This document shows, piece by piece, positions 11,204 through 24,034 of a DNA stretch of 64,000 nucleotides. The number at the start of each line of letters is the position of its first letter. Position 1 is the first letter of the stretch. The notes below the pieces were generated by a model. It made no database searches. It saw only the letters and a program-made list of their open reading frames with translations, and was not told where the DNA came from. Source of the DNA: Talinum fruticosum (Eukaryota > Streptophyta > Magnoliopsida > Caryophyllales > Talinaceae); assembly GCA_021018815.1 (NCBI GenBank), contig JAITYX010000010.1:7393501-7457500 (forward strand). The letters run 5' to 3'. The translations under genes and the position numbers were made by a program.

Positions 11204-12787
11204 CACTTGTGCCAAAAAGAATTTATTACATTGGTCTCCAAATTGAGTCTAGTCAATCTTGCTTTGTTGCTTCTTAAGTATCATAGCATATAGAAGAATT
11301 TTCATGTATTCTGTCCTCAATTTATCTTCTACCATTACAGCTTCTATGTTGTCTGGTTATTTTTGCAATTTCAGCTAAACTCGCTCAACATTTCTTCTTG
11401 CAATATCCACTTGATTGTTTATATCAGCATACCTATCTTTATTCAGCTATTTTAATGGTTTTTTCAGCCCTTTGAGCACCGATCTTAGCTCTGCCATTTT
11501 TTATAACCCCTTCCTGTCTTGTATACATTTGTACACAATACTCATAAACCAAGGATCTTTATTACTCCGGATGCCACATAGTATTTGAAGTTATTTGAAT
11601 ATCTAGTGTATTCAGGGAATGTTAATAATATAGGAGCATGATCCGATAGTCCCCGCACCATATATATTCTCGCTTGCACATATTCTAAATAAGAGTATTA
11701 GTAGATATTTACCGAGTGTCCAATATATCTTGGACCAAATATGTTTGTTTGTCCATGTGTATTTGGCCCCAAAACTTCTCATTATATTGAGCTCACATGT
11801 CTCAAGGCTTTCTTTGAAGTCAGCCACATCATTCTCAATTACGGCAACCCCTCTAAGCCTATCTTCCGCATGTAGGATTGAATTGAAGTCTCCTATTACA
11901 CACCATGCATCCTGCATACTTTCTACTATTTCTTTCAGTTTCTCCCATAATTTGACTCTATGTTGTGCCTTGTTAAAACCATAAACTATTGTCTAGTACT
12001 CCTCTTTCTTGGTTGGTAATTGCTTCACTTTGCGGTGTCTTAGCCGCTTCTTCCACAAGCATTTGGACATCATATATGAGTAGGTTCCATGCTACCATTA
12101 TTCTGCCTCTATCCATTATGTACCCATTGGAAAAGTGTTTCCAACCCCCAAATATTCTGTGCATTGTTGTTTCCTCCTTGTCCAGCCTTCAATTTAGTTT
12201 CCAACAACCCAAGAAAGCCTATTTTTTGTTTTTTCGGTAGCTTTGTAGATCCACCTGTTAATTGAGGTTATTCAAACCCCTAACATTCCAGATGATATGT
12301 TCATTGCCGGGGATTTTTCCCTAATACTTGTTGTGTTACCATCTCCACAATGTTCTCCTCCAATAATGCCGCAAAGTTGTTTATATGCAAACCGGAGGCT
12401 CTTGGTTCTACATTTGATCCCGTGGCGGTTTTTCTAGATCTGCTGAATCCATCTCCCTCTTGTCGTGCAATTGTTTCGATGAGTTGTCTCCCTATCAAGC
12501 TGAAATTTTCTCTATTCCATTCTCCTCACTTGTTTCTTTTTACATTATTGGATATCATGTCCAAATAGGCCACAATTCTTACATTTAATTGGCTTCCATT
12601 CAAATGTCACTTCTGTTTCACCATTACATAATTCTCATTGACAAAATCTACAAACTCGGCAGTGGCTCATTGATTTGAACCTCAATAAGTAGTCTAGCAT
12701 AGTGTAGCATAGTTCTCTCCATTGTGGGTTTGTTAGTCATGATTGGTATACCAATCGGACTCCCTAATTGACTCACACTATCCAAAC
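11204..12787 (-). mobile_element. LINE (same copy), endonuclease and zinc-knuckle region
   Basis: The minus strand encodes the middle of a plant L1-type LINE. From high to low coordinate there is the second half of a DUF4283-type ORF1 domain (GSPIGIPI), a knuckle CKNCGLFGHD near 12,545-12,580, the start of the endonuclease near 12,290 (NVRGLNN), and an endonuclease core at 11,612-11,917 with WCVIGDFNSIL and an RSFGAKYTWTNK-like stretch. Stops interrupt it, so it is a pseudogene. It continues at 15,355-16,070 beyond the solo LTR and at 1-325 beyond the copia element. Confidence 0.85.
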
Positions 12788-15354
12788 TATAACAACCCGA
12801 CCCTAAACCACATTGCTTATCTTATTAATTCATTAATTACAAGACTTATATGATTGAGCGTGTGCACTTCAATTCGATATTTTATATTTAAATTATTTTT
12901 ATATATGTGTTATGCAGTTAAGGCGACGAAGTGGCCTTAATAAAAATCTCATAACAAGGTTATAATTTGTAAACATCATTATTAAAATAAAATTTTAAAA
13001 AATTAGCAATAAGAAAATAATAAAAATAATAATAAATAAATAAATAAGTACATAAATAAATATGTAAAAATAAATATAAAAATGAAATAAATAAATCATA
13101 TTTTTTGTATGGAAAAATCCAGAGATGGATTTATCCGGAATTTTTACAAAAAATAAAAAAAAAACTTAGATAAAACAAGTCGGGCAATTTCGGTCTTCAT
13201 TTCCCTCGTCTCTGCTTCCTTCTTCGAGCGGGCTCTACTCCCTGCTTCTCCCCTTCCCACTCGTTGCCGTCGTCCCCTCCGGCCACCAAGCACGACCGAT
13301 GCCGGCTGGAAGACCGGCGCCGGCCATCCAACCTCCCTCCCTATCGCTCGCTCTCCCTCTCGTCGCGCTCTCGCTCTCTCTCCTCTCTCTCGCGAGGTGC
13401 GCTGTTCGTCCCCGCCGCAGTCCACCTATCGACCACCACCAGCCGCAGCTAGTCACCGTTCCTCGCTCAATGGTCGCCGGTGCAGCCGCCACGCACCACC
13501 ACTCCACCTTCCTCCCGACTCCTCCTCTCCGAATTTGAAGGTAAAACGTTAAATCCTAAATTATCAAGTTCCTTATTTATTTAAGCAATTGTAATTGTAA
13601 ATTGAATTATCCGATTAGAAATATGATTGTTGATTGAATTTAAAGATTGATTGGGAAAATTCGAATGGTGTGGATGATTGAGGTCCGGTATTGTGATGGA
13701 TTGATTGTTAATGAATGTGAATGAATGTGATTTTTGGGGAAATTATGAATTAGTGAACGAGATTGGGGATATTTTATTATAGAATTGAGTAAGTTGATGG
13801 ATGTGTTATATTTTGGAAATGGTTATATTGAGCAAACGAAAGGGAATGTATATGAAGAGTTGAAATTAGGTAATGTGTACATGTAGAAATGTGAGAAAAA
13901 TTTGAGCTTTAGGTATATCTAACTCGTGGTTGTGAATGTGAATTTTGTTGAGGGAATAATGCTCGTCAATTTAAAATGGTGTATGTATGAATTTTGAGCA
14001 ATTCGGTAAATTGTGAAAGCTTCATATGGAAAGGCATGTGGTGGATTAATTAATTACTTAACTACGGGTTTTGAATGCAATGAAGGGAGAAAGAATAAAC
14101 TAGGAATAAGTGTTCAATTATGTATATATATATATACCATTTTCAATCCAAGTCAACTAACGAATTGAATTACATCCAAATCATTGATTATCTAATTGGC
14201 CTAATCAACTTCTTTAATTAGTATGCGTTGTATTCAATATTTGAAACAGTAATTAACGCAGTGAAGTTATGTAAGAAAAACGTAATTTAACCGATTATGT
14301 AATAAGTATAGCAAATGAAATAGATTGTCAAAACTTATACAAATTCAATCTCAAGAGAAATATTATTAACAACAAGAATATATTGAAACAGAATTGAGGC
14401 CACTTCCGTTGCTAGGTTATCCGGTAACCTAAATTTTTACAAAAGGCGAGAAACAAAAATTCTCGGCTCGAGTACGTTCATTGCCTCGTACCTTTCGAAA
14501 ACTCACATGTTTCATCAAATCTCAACATTTCTCATATATACAATTAATAATGAATCATTTGCAAATCAAGTTTTGTCACCTAATTAAGTGGTCCTCGCTC
14601 AATTATCGATTATCGGGGCTTAGGCCTTTCAATTCCACCCGCGCGGCTTCAACTCGGGTTCTCGATCGGCCCGGGAGGTGTGCACCTATTCAAAGATCAT
14701 ATCAATTATGAAGGGGTTCCACTTTCGGATAATAACCGGCAATCGAGTTTTACTCATATTCTCTCCCCCGATTTCAAACTAAAATGAATTAAAATGCGCC
14801 CGCTCAATCAAGATGTTTCAAAATTTATTTGACTATACAGGAATGTTCGTATCGAGTTTCGACTCATTCTTCGAATTATTTTAATGTTTTTGTTTTTAGG
14901 AAAAGCATTTGTGAACAGCCCTTTGCCTAAGAAGCTCGACGGGAGCAAGACTTAGCTGGATACTTCGTTATCATTGTTCCATGATGGGTTAGATGCTCAC
15001 AGTGATTCTCCGCCTCATTAATTTTAGGTTTGACCTTGAATTGTAATTAAATATTGTGTATTTCCTATCACAGATCGTTGTATTGGCCGTTAATATCTCG
15101 TAAATATGTAGCAGAATTGTACTTTGGGATTGGTTTATTTAAGTTGTCGGCATGATACCCCGTGACGTAGCATTTAATGTTTCCCTGACTTACCGAAGCA
15201 TAACTAATAGACACAGAGTTATTATGGTATTTTATTTCAGCCTGGTCCTTTTGTTAGGGTGCGGTAGCGCCTCCAATCGTTAATTTCCGCTGCGATCATA
15301 CCTAATACTCTCGAATTAGGAAATTAATAAGTAATGGTAATTGGGGGCGTTACA
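12788..15354 (-). mobile_element. Probable solo LTR of a long-LTR (gypsy-like) retrotransposon
   Basis: The insertion splits the LINE DUF4283 domain exactly and is flanked by a perfect 5-bp duplication, CAAAC, at 12,783-12,787 and 15,355-15,359. On the minus strand it begins TGTAACGCCC and ends GGGTCGGGTTGTTATA, terminal sequences typical of plant gypsy-type LTRs. No gag, pol or second LTR is present in 2.57 kb, hence solo LTR. The last two bases read TA instead of CA. A GC-rich, CT-rich patch lies at 13,200-13,540. Orientation is inferred from the TGTAACGCCC end. Confidence 0.7.
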
Positions 15355-16070
15355 CAAACCCCAGTATTTAGTGTCTAGTTTTGGGAATTGTACCCAAATG
15401 GGCAGAGAGGTAATGGACTTGATATCAATGTTCAATTCAACATTCCGTGGTTCCACTATGAAAGGCTTTATGTTGAAGAAAAACATTCCTCTACTTAGAA
15501 TATTCTCTTTGTCCTGCATTGCAAGCAAATCTAAAAATGAACATACTCTTTCTCACCATAGCAACCTTGTCAATGTTTTGGGTGTTTTAGATCCTTCTCA
15601 TAAATCCGTCTATTACTTCAAATTGGGGATTGGACCTTAAAACACAACACAATACTGATGTACTCCAATATTCAATCTCCCCTCGATGTCCTTTCTCTCT
15701 AATTTAGCACATTTGTTGCCATTAACCGTTATTGGGGGTATAAATTGAAGGGAATTACCTTCATCCGGGTTTACCAATGATGCATATGTGCTAACCCTTT
15801 GTGGGCTTATTGCTTTCTCTTGTCATGTTTGCTGATTGTCCAACTCCTTATTAGAGCTTGTTATTACACCTCTTCCCCGTCCTCTAGATCCAGATGAGTC
15901 GGTGTTACTTGTTTCATTGGTTTCTCGAGAAGTTCTTCCACCCAAACGCAATGAACTCGCTTGTATTGCCTTGATTTTGGGTAGTTGATTGAGATCTACT
16001 CACTCCACTTGCAATTGTTTGCCCTCTCGGTCGACCTCTCTTTCCTCCCGCCATGGCTGAGCTCGAGCTT
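15355..16070 (-). mobile_element. LINE (same copy), 5' end and ORF1 start
   Basis: On the minus strand an ATG at 16,054 opens with MAGGKRGRPRG, a basic N-terminus. A DUF4283-type segment at 15,360-15,528 follows, containing SLPIWVQFPKLDTKYWGL, and is cut by the solo LTR and resumed at 12,782. Stops are present between these segments. The 5' boundary, about 16,070, is approximate: beyond it the sequence becomes AT-rich. Confidence 0.8.
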
Positions 16071-17299
16071 ATAGGAAGAGAAATCATATATATATAATGT
16101 TTATGTAAGTAATGAATTTAATTATGTTGTAAATAATTAATTTATTTAAAATTATATATCACAAATTAATTAATTGTACTCGATCCAAAAATTAATTAAT
16201 TCTAATTCAAACATTATCATTCTATATATGCGCTAGTATACCTTTTTTTATATTTTTAAAAAGTTGAATAGAATCAATGTATAAGTGTTGGTTTAAAAAA
16301 AAAATGACTATATGAGTAACACGTAAAATGACATATGTATTAACCACATAAGATTACTTGATTACGTAAGTGTTCATCTTAGGTTGAATTAATATAATAT
16401 TATATTTAAAGAAAACAAATGACTTTTTAATTATATGACTGTAATATAATTATTATTAAATTAATTAATATTTAAAAGATATTATTTTTCTATCAAAAAT
16501 AAAAAGAAAGAGTTTCACATATTAGAGAATTGAAAAATACTAAATATAACTATGATATAAAAACAAAAAAAAATTAAAATTATATAAAAAATAATAACTA
16601 CAGTGTTATAAATTTATCATCTATTTTTAAAATTATATATTTTATTATTTATTTTAATAAAATAAAATTAAAAATAACTAAAATCCTTGAATCTCTTGCA
16701 TAACAATAGTAATTGTAATAGATGAATTAAGTTTATATTAATTCTCTAGCGAATTACAAGCATCAATTTGATTCATGTGCATAATTCTTGAAATTCTTCT
16801 TTTCAATTAAAGCACCATCGTATATATGACATTTTGTTTGCCATACTCTTATAAGGAAATGCAGCTGATAAGGACGCGCTATTATAATGTTTTTTTGAAA
16901 AAGGTAGCGAGATATTTCAAAATATTTGACTTTTAAAAGTCACTTCTTGTATAAATTACTATTATTATATTTATATAATATAACTAAGTAAAACAAATAT
17001 AAATTTTAAGAGCTTTATATTATAAATTAAATAGACATTTCATGATGGTATGTTGCCTGAATATATGGCATTCCTACCGAGGGAATTTAGAAACAATTTA
17101 GACATCTCATTTCTTATTGACATCATTTTTTCTCATCGCACTTATTATTGATGTTATTATGAATTTATGATTAATATATGCAAATTTATGTGAGGAATAT
17201 CACACAGGTAGATGGCTATTAAATAATAAATAAGGTACATTGAACTTTATTAATACTATGACAAAACATCATATAGATGAGCAAATTGATATGAAAATA
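16071..17299. other. AT-rich intergenic DNA
   Basis: Strongly AT-rich with short TA runs. I see no gene, RNA or clear repeat structure. Confidence 0.5.
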
Positions 17300-17545
17300 C
17301 CAAAAATTTGTAACTTAATTGATATGACAGTCAAGTTTCATATTTTTCACTAGGGTTCGAATTCCGGTGGGTATAACTTTTTAGTAGAAGTTGTGGACTT
17401 CCGACGGGTTCCTTATTATGACCCTAAAAATAGGGCTAAACTCTCCATTGAGCCTATCGGTAATTGTGCACCCTCTCCCCTGCCTATGAACCTCGTTAGG
17501 TTTACCTCCTTTGGAGGGCACCCAATGAGCAGATTTACTTACTAT
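17300..17545 (+). mobile_element. SINE-like, possible tRNA-derived fragment
   Basis: GGTTCGAATTCC near 17,354 resembles a pol III B box, preceded by an A-box-like TAATTGATATGA. A relatively GC-rich body with CCCTCTCCCC and GGAGGGCACCC follows. No poly(A) tail or target duplication was located, so the boundaries are approximate. Confidence 0.4.
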
Positions 17546-18120
17546 TATCGATAAAAATTACAATGAAAATAAAATGTTAAATATTAAGGAAATTTACTTT
17601 AAGGATATTCATAGATCCATCTAGATCCTAAACTTTACGTAACATTGCATGCATAAGTTTCAAAATAATATAGAACAAAGTGACATAAGCAAAAAATAAT
17701 CTATGATAAATAAAGGTGTCATACATATTAATATGATTAAACAACTCTCTCAAGGTGTACTAGAAGCAAAACTCATAAATTCTAAACTTTTTTGGAGGGA
17801 TGGCAAGGTAAGCGGTTGCAAATCTTCGTTTGAATCCGATAATAGGTTGATTAGTTCATGAGATTTTCATAAATAGAAGTAATAAAGTTAAAGTTGGAGT
17901 TAAAAAGGGTTATGAATCTCATGTAACAATTTGGGAGTATTCGATAAATTAACTTGATTCTAAACATCTTATGACAATACATAATAAAAAAAAAATAACT
18001 TTTATTCACAATTTTGAGTTAGACATGGCACTTGCCTTTTCTTTTTAAATTCCTTTAAGTAATGTATGGTCCATTAATTTGTCATCTTTTTCGAATAAAG
18101 ATATATCAAATTAAATTAGT
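17546..18120. other. AT-rich intergenic DNA
   Basis: No coding or structural feature is visible. Confidence 0.4.
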
Positions 18121-18650
18121 GGGTGTTTGGCCTAGATTTTAAAACTGTTTTGGATTTTAAAAATTAAAATTAGGCCAAACACTAACTTTTAAAAGAATTA
18201 AAACTGTTTTTCAAAAGTGATTTTGGAAAAAAAAAAAAAACTCGTCAAAAATAGAAACAACAAATAGTTATTTCGTTTCTAGTTTATGAAAAAACCGCTT
18301 AACGACCACCAAGAATCTCTCTCTCTCTCTCTCTCTCTCCTCTATCTTTATCTCGTTTCGTCTCTCTCTCTTTTATTTTATTTTATCTTTATCTCTTACT
18401 CTAATAAATAAATAAATATTATCTTATACAAAAAATAAATATTAAATAATAGTTATTATGTAAATAAAAAAACTCAAATTATACTATAATAAATAGTGTA
18501 GACAAAACTAGGCCAAACAACTTATTATTCAAAAATATTTTCATATAAATTATATCAAACATTTCATAACTTCTTCAAAAGACACTTTTAGAAAAATTAT
18601 TTTTCATAAATAAAAATATTTTTTTTATAAACAAAGTCAAACAACACCTT
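18121..18650. mobile_element. MITE-like element, family copy 1
   Basis: It starts GGGTGTTTGGCC and ends GTCAAACAACACC, a short imperfect terminal inverted repeat typical of plant MITEs. The interior holds AACTGTTTT motifs, a (CT)n tract at about 18,317-18,341 and a T-rich ladder. The same organisation recurs at 31,270-31,670, which supports a dispersed family. The target duplication is not clear. Confidence 0.55.
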
Positions 18651-19725
18651 AATAAAGAATTTATGTAACACCTATAGATATATTGTTCCAAATGAGGAAA
18701 AATTATCGACCCTAGAATTTGATACTTGACATATGAGGGTTTAGATTAGAAGAAATTCCACAAGGGGGTGGTGTACTTGTCTAAAGCTATGGAGCTTCTT
18801 TTCTCCTCAGCTTTAACTTATTTGCAATGTTGCTATAGTAGGTCTTTAAATTGACCTTTCAACTCACCTTTTGTCCCCAAACAATGTACGCGTGTCAACT
18901 GCCCACTTGTTCATGTATCTTATATGCCACCTCACACTTTTTTTTTTTTTTTATAAAAGAAAAACTTAGTCCTCACTTATTGCATTATAGTTATAGCTAG
19001 AACATTAGTTTTACTTTAAAAATGTTTATTTTTTGAACAAAATTATATCATTTATGAGAAAAAAAAAAACAGTGTTGTTATTTAGAATATGAAAGCAACT
19101 CAATCAATATACAAAAAGTCATCTCACAAAAGTAATTCATAGAAAACATTATTAGACAAATGAATTGATTCTTTTACTTATATTTAGATCTCTTCGTCTT
19201 TATTAAATTTTTTTTTTTAAAGATGCAGCATAAAACAATATTGATTTGTTATTTTTCTACAAAATTAATATAGTTAGTTGTCCTTTTTGGTATATGATGG
19301 ACCCAACAAATTCTTTTAAGTAATTGGTTCACCTTAGATTCCCACTTTGAACCCAAAACACCTCCAAGCTTTGGAGAGATATTCCCTCTCCTTTTTTTTT
19401 TTTAAATTAAAAAAAATGGTCACAAAATGAAACATGTGATGTGAGGTAGGCCCTCTGTTTGTATCTCTCATCTCTCTTTTTCCTTCCTCCTTCCCCACCC
19501 ATGTATTCATCAATATATATATTTTTTTATTTTCTGGCATTTATACCAATTTTTTTTTTTTTTTTTTTTGGCTTTGAAGTTTGGAGACATATATATAACT
19601 ATTGGTACTCTTACTCCTCAATCTCCACATCTCCATGATATGCTTTTTTTTTTTGTTTCCCTTCTCCTCATCTAAAATCCCCACACATCAAGTTTAAGCT
19701 CATACATACATATATATATATTCTG
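18651..19725. other. AT-rich intergenic DNA with T-runs
   Basis: Several poly-T runs occur (18,939; 19,390; 19,550-19,570). I see no convincing gene. Confidence 0.4.
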
Positions 19726-19989
19726 ATGATGGAGAGAATAGAAGCTCAATTTTCATCCATGAAGAGAAGAGAAAGGAGAGACATAGAAAAATTCATTGAA
19801 GATGATGATGATGTTTATGCATGTGGGAAAGAAGAAGAAGAAGAAGAAGAAGAAGAAGAAGAAGAAGAAGAAGAAGAAGAAGAAGAAGAAGAAGAAGAAG
19901 AAGGGATTTCTATAAAGTGGAAGAATTTAGGCCTACATATGATGATCATGAAGAGGATGATGATCATGATGAATCATGAAAGTGCCTAG
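19726..19989 (+). CDS. Doubtful 87-aa ORF with poly-Glu tract
   Basis: It opens MMERIEAQFSSMKRRERRDIE, continues with FIEDDDD, then a run of about 25 Glu encoded by an almost pure GAA array (19,831-19,902), and ends in a Met-rich tail. I do not recognise the family. After the GAA array the next frame is also acidic (PTYDDHEEDDDHDES), so the true frame downstream of the repeat is uncertain, as expected if the array has changed length. A CT-rich leader and TATA-like DNA lie upstream. It could be a small acidic nuclear-type protein, an exon of a larger gene, or chance coding around a microsatellite. Confidence 0.3.
   Translation: MMERIEAQFSSMKRRERRDIEKFIEDDDDVYACGKEEEEEEEEEEEEEEEEEEEEEEEEGISIKWKNLGLHMMIMKRMMIMMNHESA
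19831..19902. repeat. (GAA)n microsatellite
   Basis: About 24 tandem GAA/GAAGAA units lie inside the poly-Glu ORF, with almost no interruptions. Confidence 0.9.
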
Positions 19990-22900
19990 ATATGGCATAT
20001 GATCTTGGAGGTAAATGTTGACCTCTAGGCAAGTCTAATGCTTGGCTCTCGCTGTCTCTGTTCTCTATCTCTCTCTCTCACAGACACACACACAGATACA
20101 CACAATCAGTTTGATGGGTTGATGTGAGAATGAATGGAGAAAGAAAAGAAGACAAAGTATTGATGTTTGAAAAGGATCTCAATTAGTTATAATTGTATAA
20201 TATATATATATATATATATAGATGATATGAGTGAGATCCTTCCTTTGGGTTTCTAAGTTTTCCCCCTTCTTGTTTCAACAATTTTAGCATATTTGATTTG
20301 ATCATGTCTAGGAACTACAATTCTACTTTTGTTGTATGCTTACAACTTCACAATTAATCAATCACCCATCTTGGATTTGTTTCTCCTAAAATACTTTTTT
20401 TATCTACTTTTCATCTTCTTTATTTTTCTTTTTTAGCAAAATTTTCATGCTTCATGTCCAAATCTATACCACCATTAATGCAGACATATACAGTTGGATT
20501 ATGCTTCTTATCACTGTTCTTTTTCTTGATAATTAATTGAAAAAATTCACTAATACAATACATATATATACATAAAAAAATATATATGGCGTCCCATTAA
20601 TTTTTTTATAAAAAAACACTGTAATCAATGTCCTGTCAAATTCTCATTCGCTATAATTCTTTATTTATCAGTCTTATGATGCCCAGATGGGAATCCATGA
20701 TTAAAGTGTGTTGACGAAATTTAAAGGAAAATGCTTTTAGTCTTATGCAACTATATATTCCTATGAAATTTCGATTGGAATAATAATTTTCTAAGCTGTT
20801 TAATATTCTTCAGAGAAATTATTAGTTCATTTACATTTTTTTTTTGTCTTTTTTGGGGGTGGGAAAGAAAATTTAATTGATTGTCATTGTTCTTAAATAT
20901 TGATCGTGAATTCAGTTACTGAAACATTGTAGCATAATTTGACATTTAGGTTAGATTTTCTAGTTTTTCTTTAGAGTTTCTGAAGCAGATGAGTTTTGAA
21001 GAATGAATGAATGAATGATTACTAGCTAGGTGTCAATTATGGTGTCCAATAAAATCAATACTATAAATTTTGTAATTTATGAGTCTATAATCAAAAATTA
21101 CACCTTGATTATACGAAATTCTTTTGATTAATTTCTCCTTTTATATCATTCTATTTTGTTACTTTTGTGTCTGCATGGTTCAAAATAATTGCACATACAA
21201 GCATGACATGCGTATAATAATAACTCTTTTGTTTTAAAATAATTTTTATTTTGGATTGTAATTAAGAAAATACCATATATATATATATATATATATTCGG
21301 ATTAAAAAAGACATAATAATAAAAATATGTGGGTCAAATTTTGATGAATTGAACACAAAATGTATGATGGTCCCCGGACTATAGTGGTCTAAAATGTGTT
21401 ATGTAATCAAAACAATAATCCCAATTAACAACACTTGTAATAAATATAAAAATCCCATACTTGGTTGGCTATATTATATGCCTAATTATTTCCAATTATT
21501 ATTTTATTCTATTTTTTCTTCATTTTCGTTCCAAATATTTACTCAGTCTAAACTTGTTAAGCTTTTCAATCCCAAGCTAGTTCATGATTATAGTCTTTAT
21601 GGTGCCTCAAGAACATATGAATTTGTTGGGCTTCCTTTTGCAACCATATTTGGAATAGCGTTTAGTGTTTTAAACTGAAATCTTAATCACACTTATAAAT
21701 CAAAAACTCTAACCAATCAAATATTAGTGTTCGATAAGGTAGTATTTTAACTAGAGTTTGCATTAGCTTATAGTATTTCAACATATCACTGTGTCGTTTC
21801 TAAGATTGTGAATAGGACGTGTATATGATTTTATGCTAGATTTTTTTGTTTTTGGTTTTGCGTACATAGCGAGACATAAAAATTGATGTAGGCGGAAATT
21901 AATTGATAGGGATGGCTGAGCTTTGTGTGAGGTTCAATGAGAGAGAGATGAAAAGACGTAAAGTGTGAAATGGAGAAGGGGGATGGGGATGTAGGGGGCC
22001 TGAATAAATGAGAATTTGCCCTAAAGAGATATCTTCTATGTTCCCTTGCCTTGCTTAATGACCGACATTTTTAATTTTTTTTTATTTTTGAAAATAAATT
22101 GAAATTGTAATATTCAAGAGGAGGAAGGATGAGTATGAAGATGTATCTAAGTTTTATATAAATTAAGGTAGATGTAAGGACTGGACGCGAATATGTTAGT
22201 ATTTGATTTTATGTATAAGATTACTTAAAATATTTTACTAATTGAACTAAATGATTATTTGATTTTAGGTATAACACAACACTATTTAGAATATTTCACT
22301 AAATGAGATTTCCACATGTGTGAAAATTTTCCTATGTTCTTATAATTATAATTAGATATTGGACTATATATACCTGACTAAAAGTTCGAATTAGAACCAA
22401 CATGCAATATGATGTTTGATCGATATTTGCTGGATTGTGGAAGAGGATTAAAAATACTCTATCATGATACTTATTGGAAATAGTTGGGATGATGATTTTT
22501 GACTAATAGAATAGAAATAGGGTAATATCATCGTTATTTTCAACACGACTGATTAAAATTAATATTTTTTATTCTTAATTAAAGAAAGAAGAAAAGAGAG
22601 GAAGAAAACTTCTTCACTTTAGGACTTGGTCACTTACTTGAAGAACCATTAAAAAGAACAAAAGGAAGTAAAAACAAAAATAACTACAAACCTTATTTTA
22701 AGATTATGGAGAGAATCAAATATGCATTTTATGAGGAAAATATAGCCAGAAAAAGGGCAAAAACTCTATCAATTTATATAAAAAAAAATCATAAATAAAT
22801 TTCACCGTCACCATACATAAGTCCATATACAACTAATGTTACGATGCTTCTTTGGTTGTTCCTTTTACTGATTAAAAAAATAGAGAACAAATAATTTTGA

Positions 22901-24034
22901 AATTATTCTTAATTTTTTTGAGGATAATGTTAGAGAATTAATTTCAAAAATCACATAAATTATGAGGATACAAAAATGAGGAATGGAAAGAGAACGTCGG
23001 ACAAGAAGACCCCTGGTTTTAGGGAAGAAATGGGATGGGAGCCACCCCCACCCCATGCAAAGTTTATTTAAGGATTTGATAGAATGGCCACTTCTCTTTG
23101 TATAATTTTTTTATGACTTCAAAAATCCTAGTCTATGGAAAAATTTCGTCCATACCATTATATGAAAATTAGATTATATTTTTCTCGAGTACAATATATT
23201 ATACTCGGATCATGATAACATTTTGACTTATTAACATAAGTATGTTTATTGATAGATCTTCACCGATTCAAATACACCTCTTAATCACTAGTCAATTTCT
23301 TTATATATCCTTATTGGAGTTCACTTGGCCTCCAAATTTTGAACTTAAGTCTCTTTTCTTTAAATTCTCAGGTGAACTTAGAAACTAATTATATCCGACA
23401 AAGTTAAAGTTTGATGATTGTGGTTAGCAGATCGTAACTACCTATAAGACTTGTGATTCATTGGCACTAATTTTATTTATATTTGACTCCAAAACTAAAT
23501 GCCTCATAATTACAATAGTTGGACCTGTATCCAACCTAATATTAAGGAGTATGTTAAATTGAAAAATTAGAAGAATAGTTCAGGTTAGACTTACGTAATA
23601 CTAATCAAATTTCAAATTTGAATTCTAATTTGGATGTACGGTCAAGTATGAATCTAAGTCATTTGCTTTGAATTTCATATTTCGGGTTAGGTTTGCAAGG
23701 CATCTGATGTTAGTCTGTAGTATGCTCATATGTATCCATATTTTTTAAAAAAGAAAAAGAAAAGAAGAAAACCAGAAACTTCATGCTTAAATGATTGGGC
23801 CAATACTCATCAATAAGGAAAGAGGAGCCCAATGAAGGTGGGTCTAAGCAAATTGCAATGGGCTTAAAAACGCGGTGATTGTAGCTTGCATTACATTGTA
23901 CTCTATAAAAAAACAATTGCAGCTTAAATTGTCATTTATAAATTTATTTTCATTTTAAAGGTTCAAAAGGTGTGTTTTGTAAAATATCAGAAACTTTTGA
24001 AATTTATACTCAAATTTCGTTGTAAACTTATTAA
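19990..24034. other. Long AT-rich intergenic region
   Basis: This holds (TA)n at 20,198-20,221 and (AT)n near 21,273-21,296, with scattered poly-T. A 94-aa ORF at 21,394 has no recognisable features and is probably chance. No gene is supported over these 4 kb. Confidence 0.45.

Noticed and set aside
13144..13538. Overlapping ORFs on both strands
   Set aside because: Low-complexity CT/GC-rich DNA inside the solo LTR, with no protein-like features.
19990..20120. Short inverted repeat GAGGT...ACCTC near 20,008 considered as a microRNA hairpin
   Set aside because: Stem of only about five base pairs; no extended arm or known mature sequence.
21394..21678. 94-aa plus-strand ORF
   Set aside because: AT-rich composition, no motif, no promoter or splice context; likely chance.
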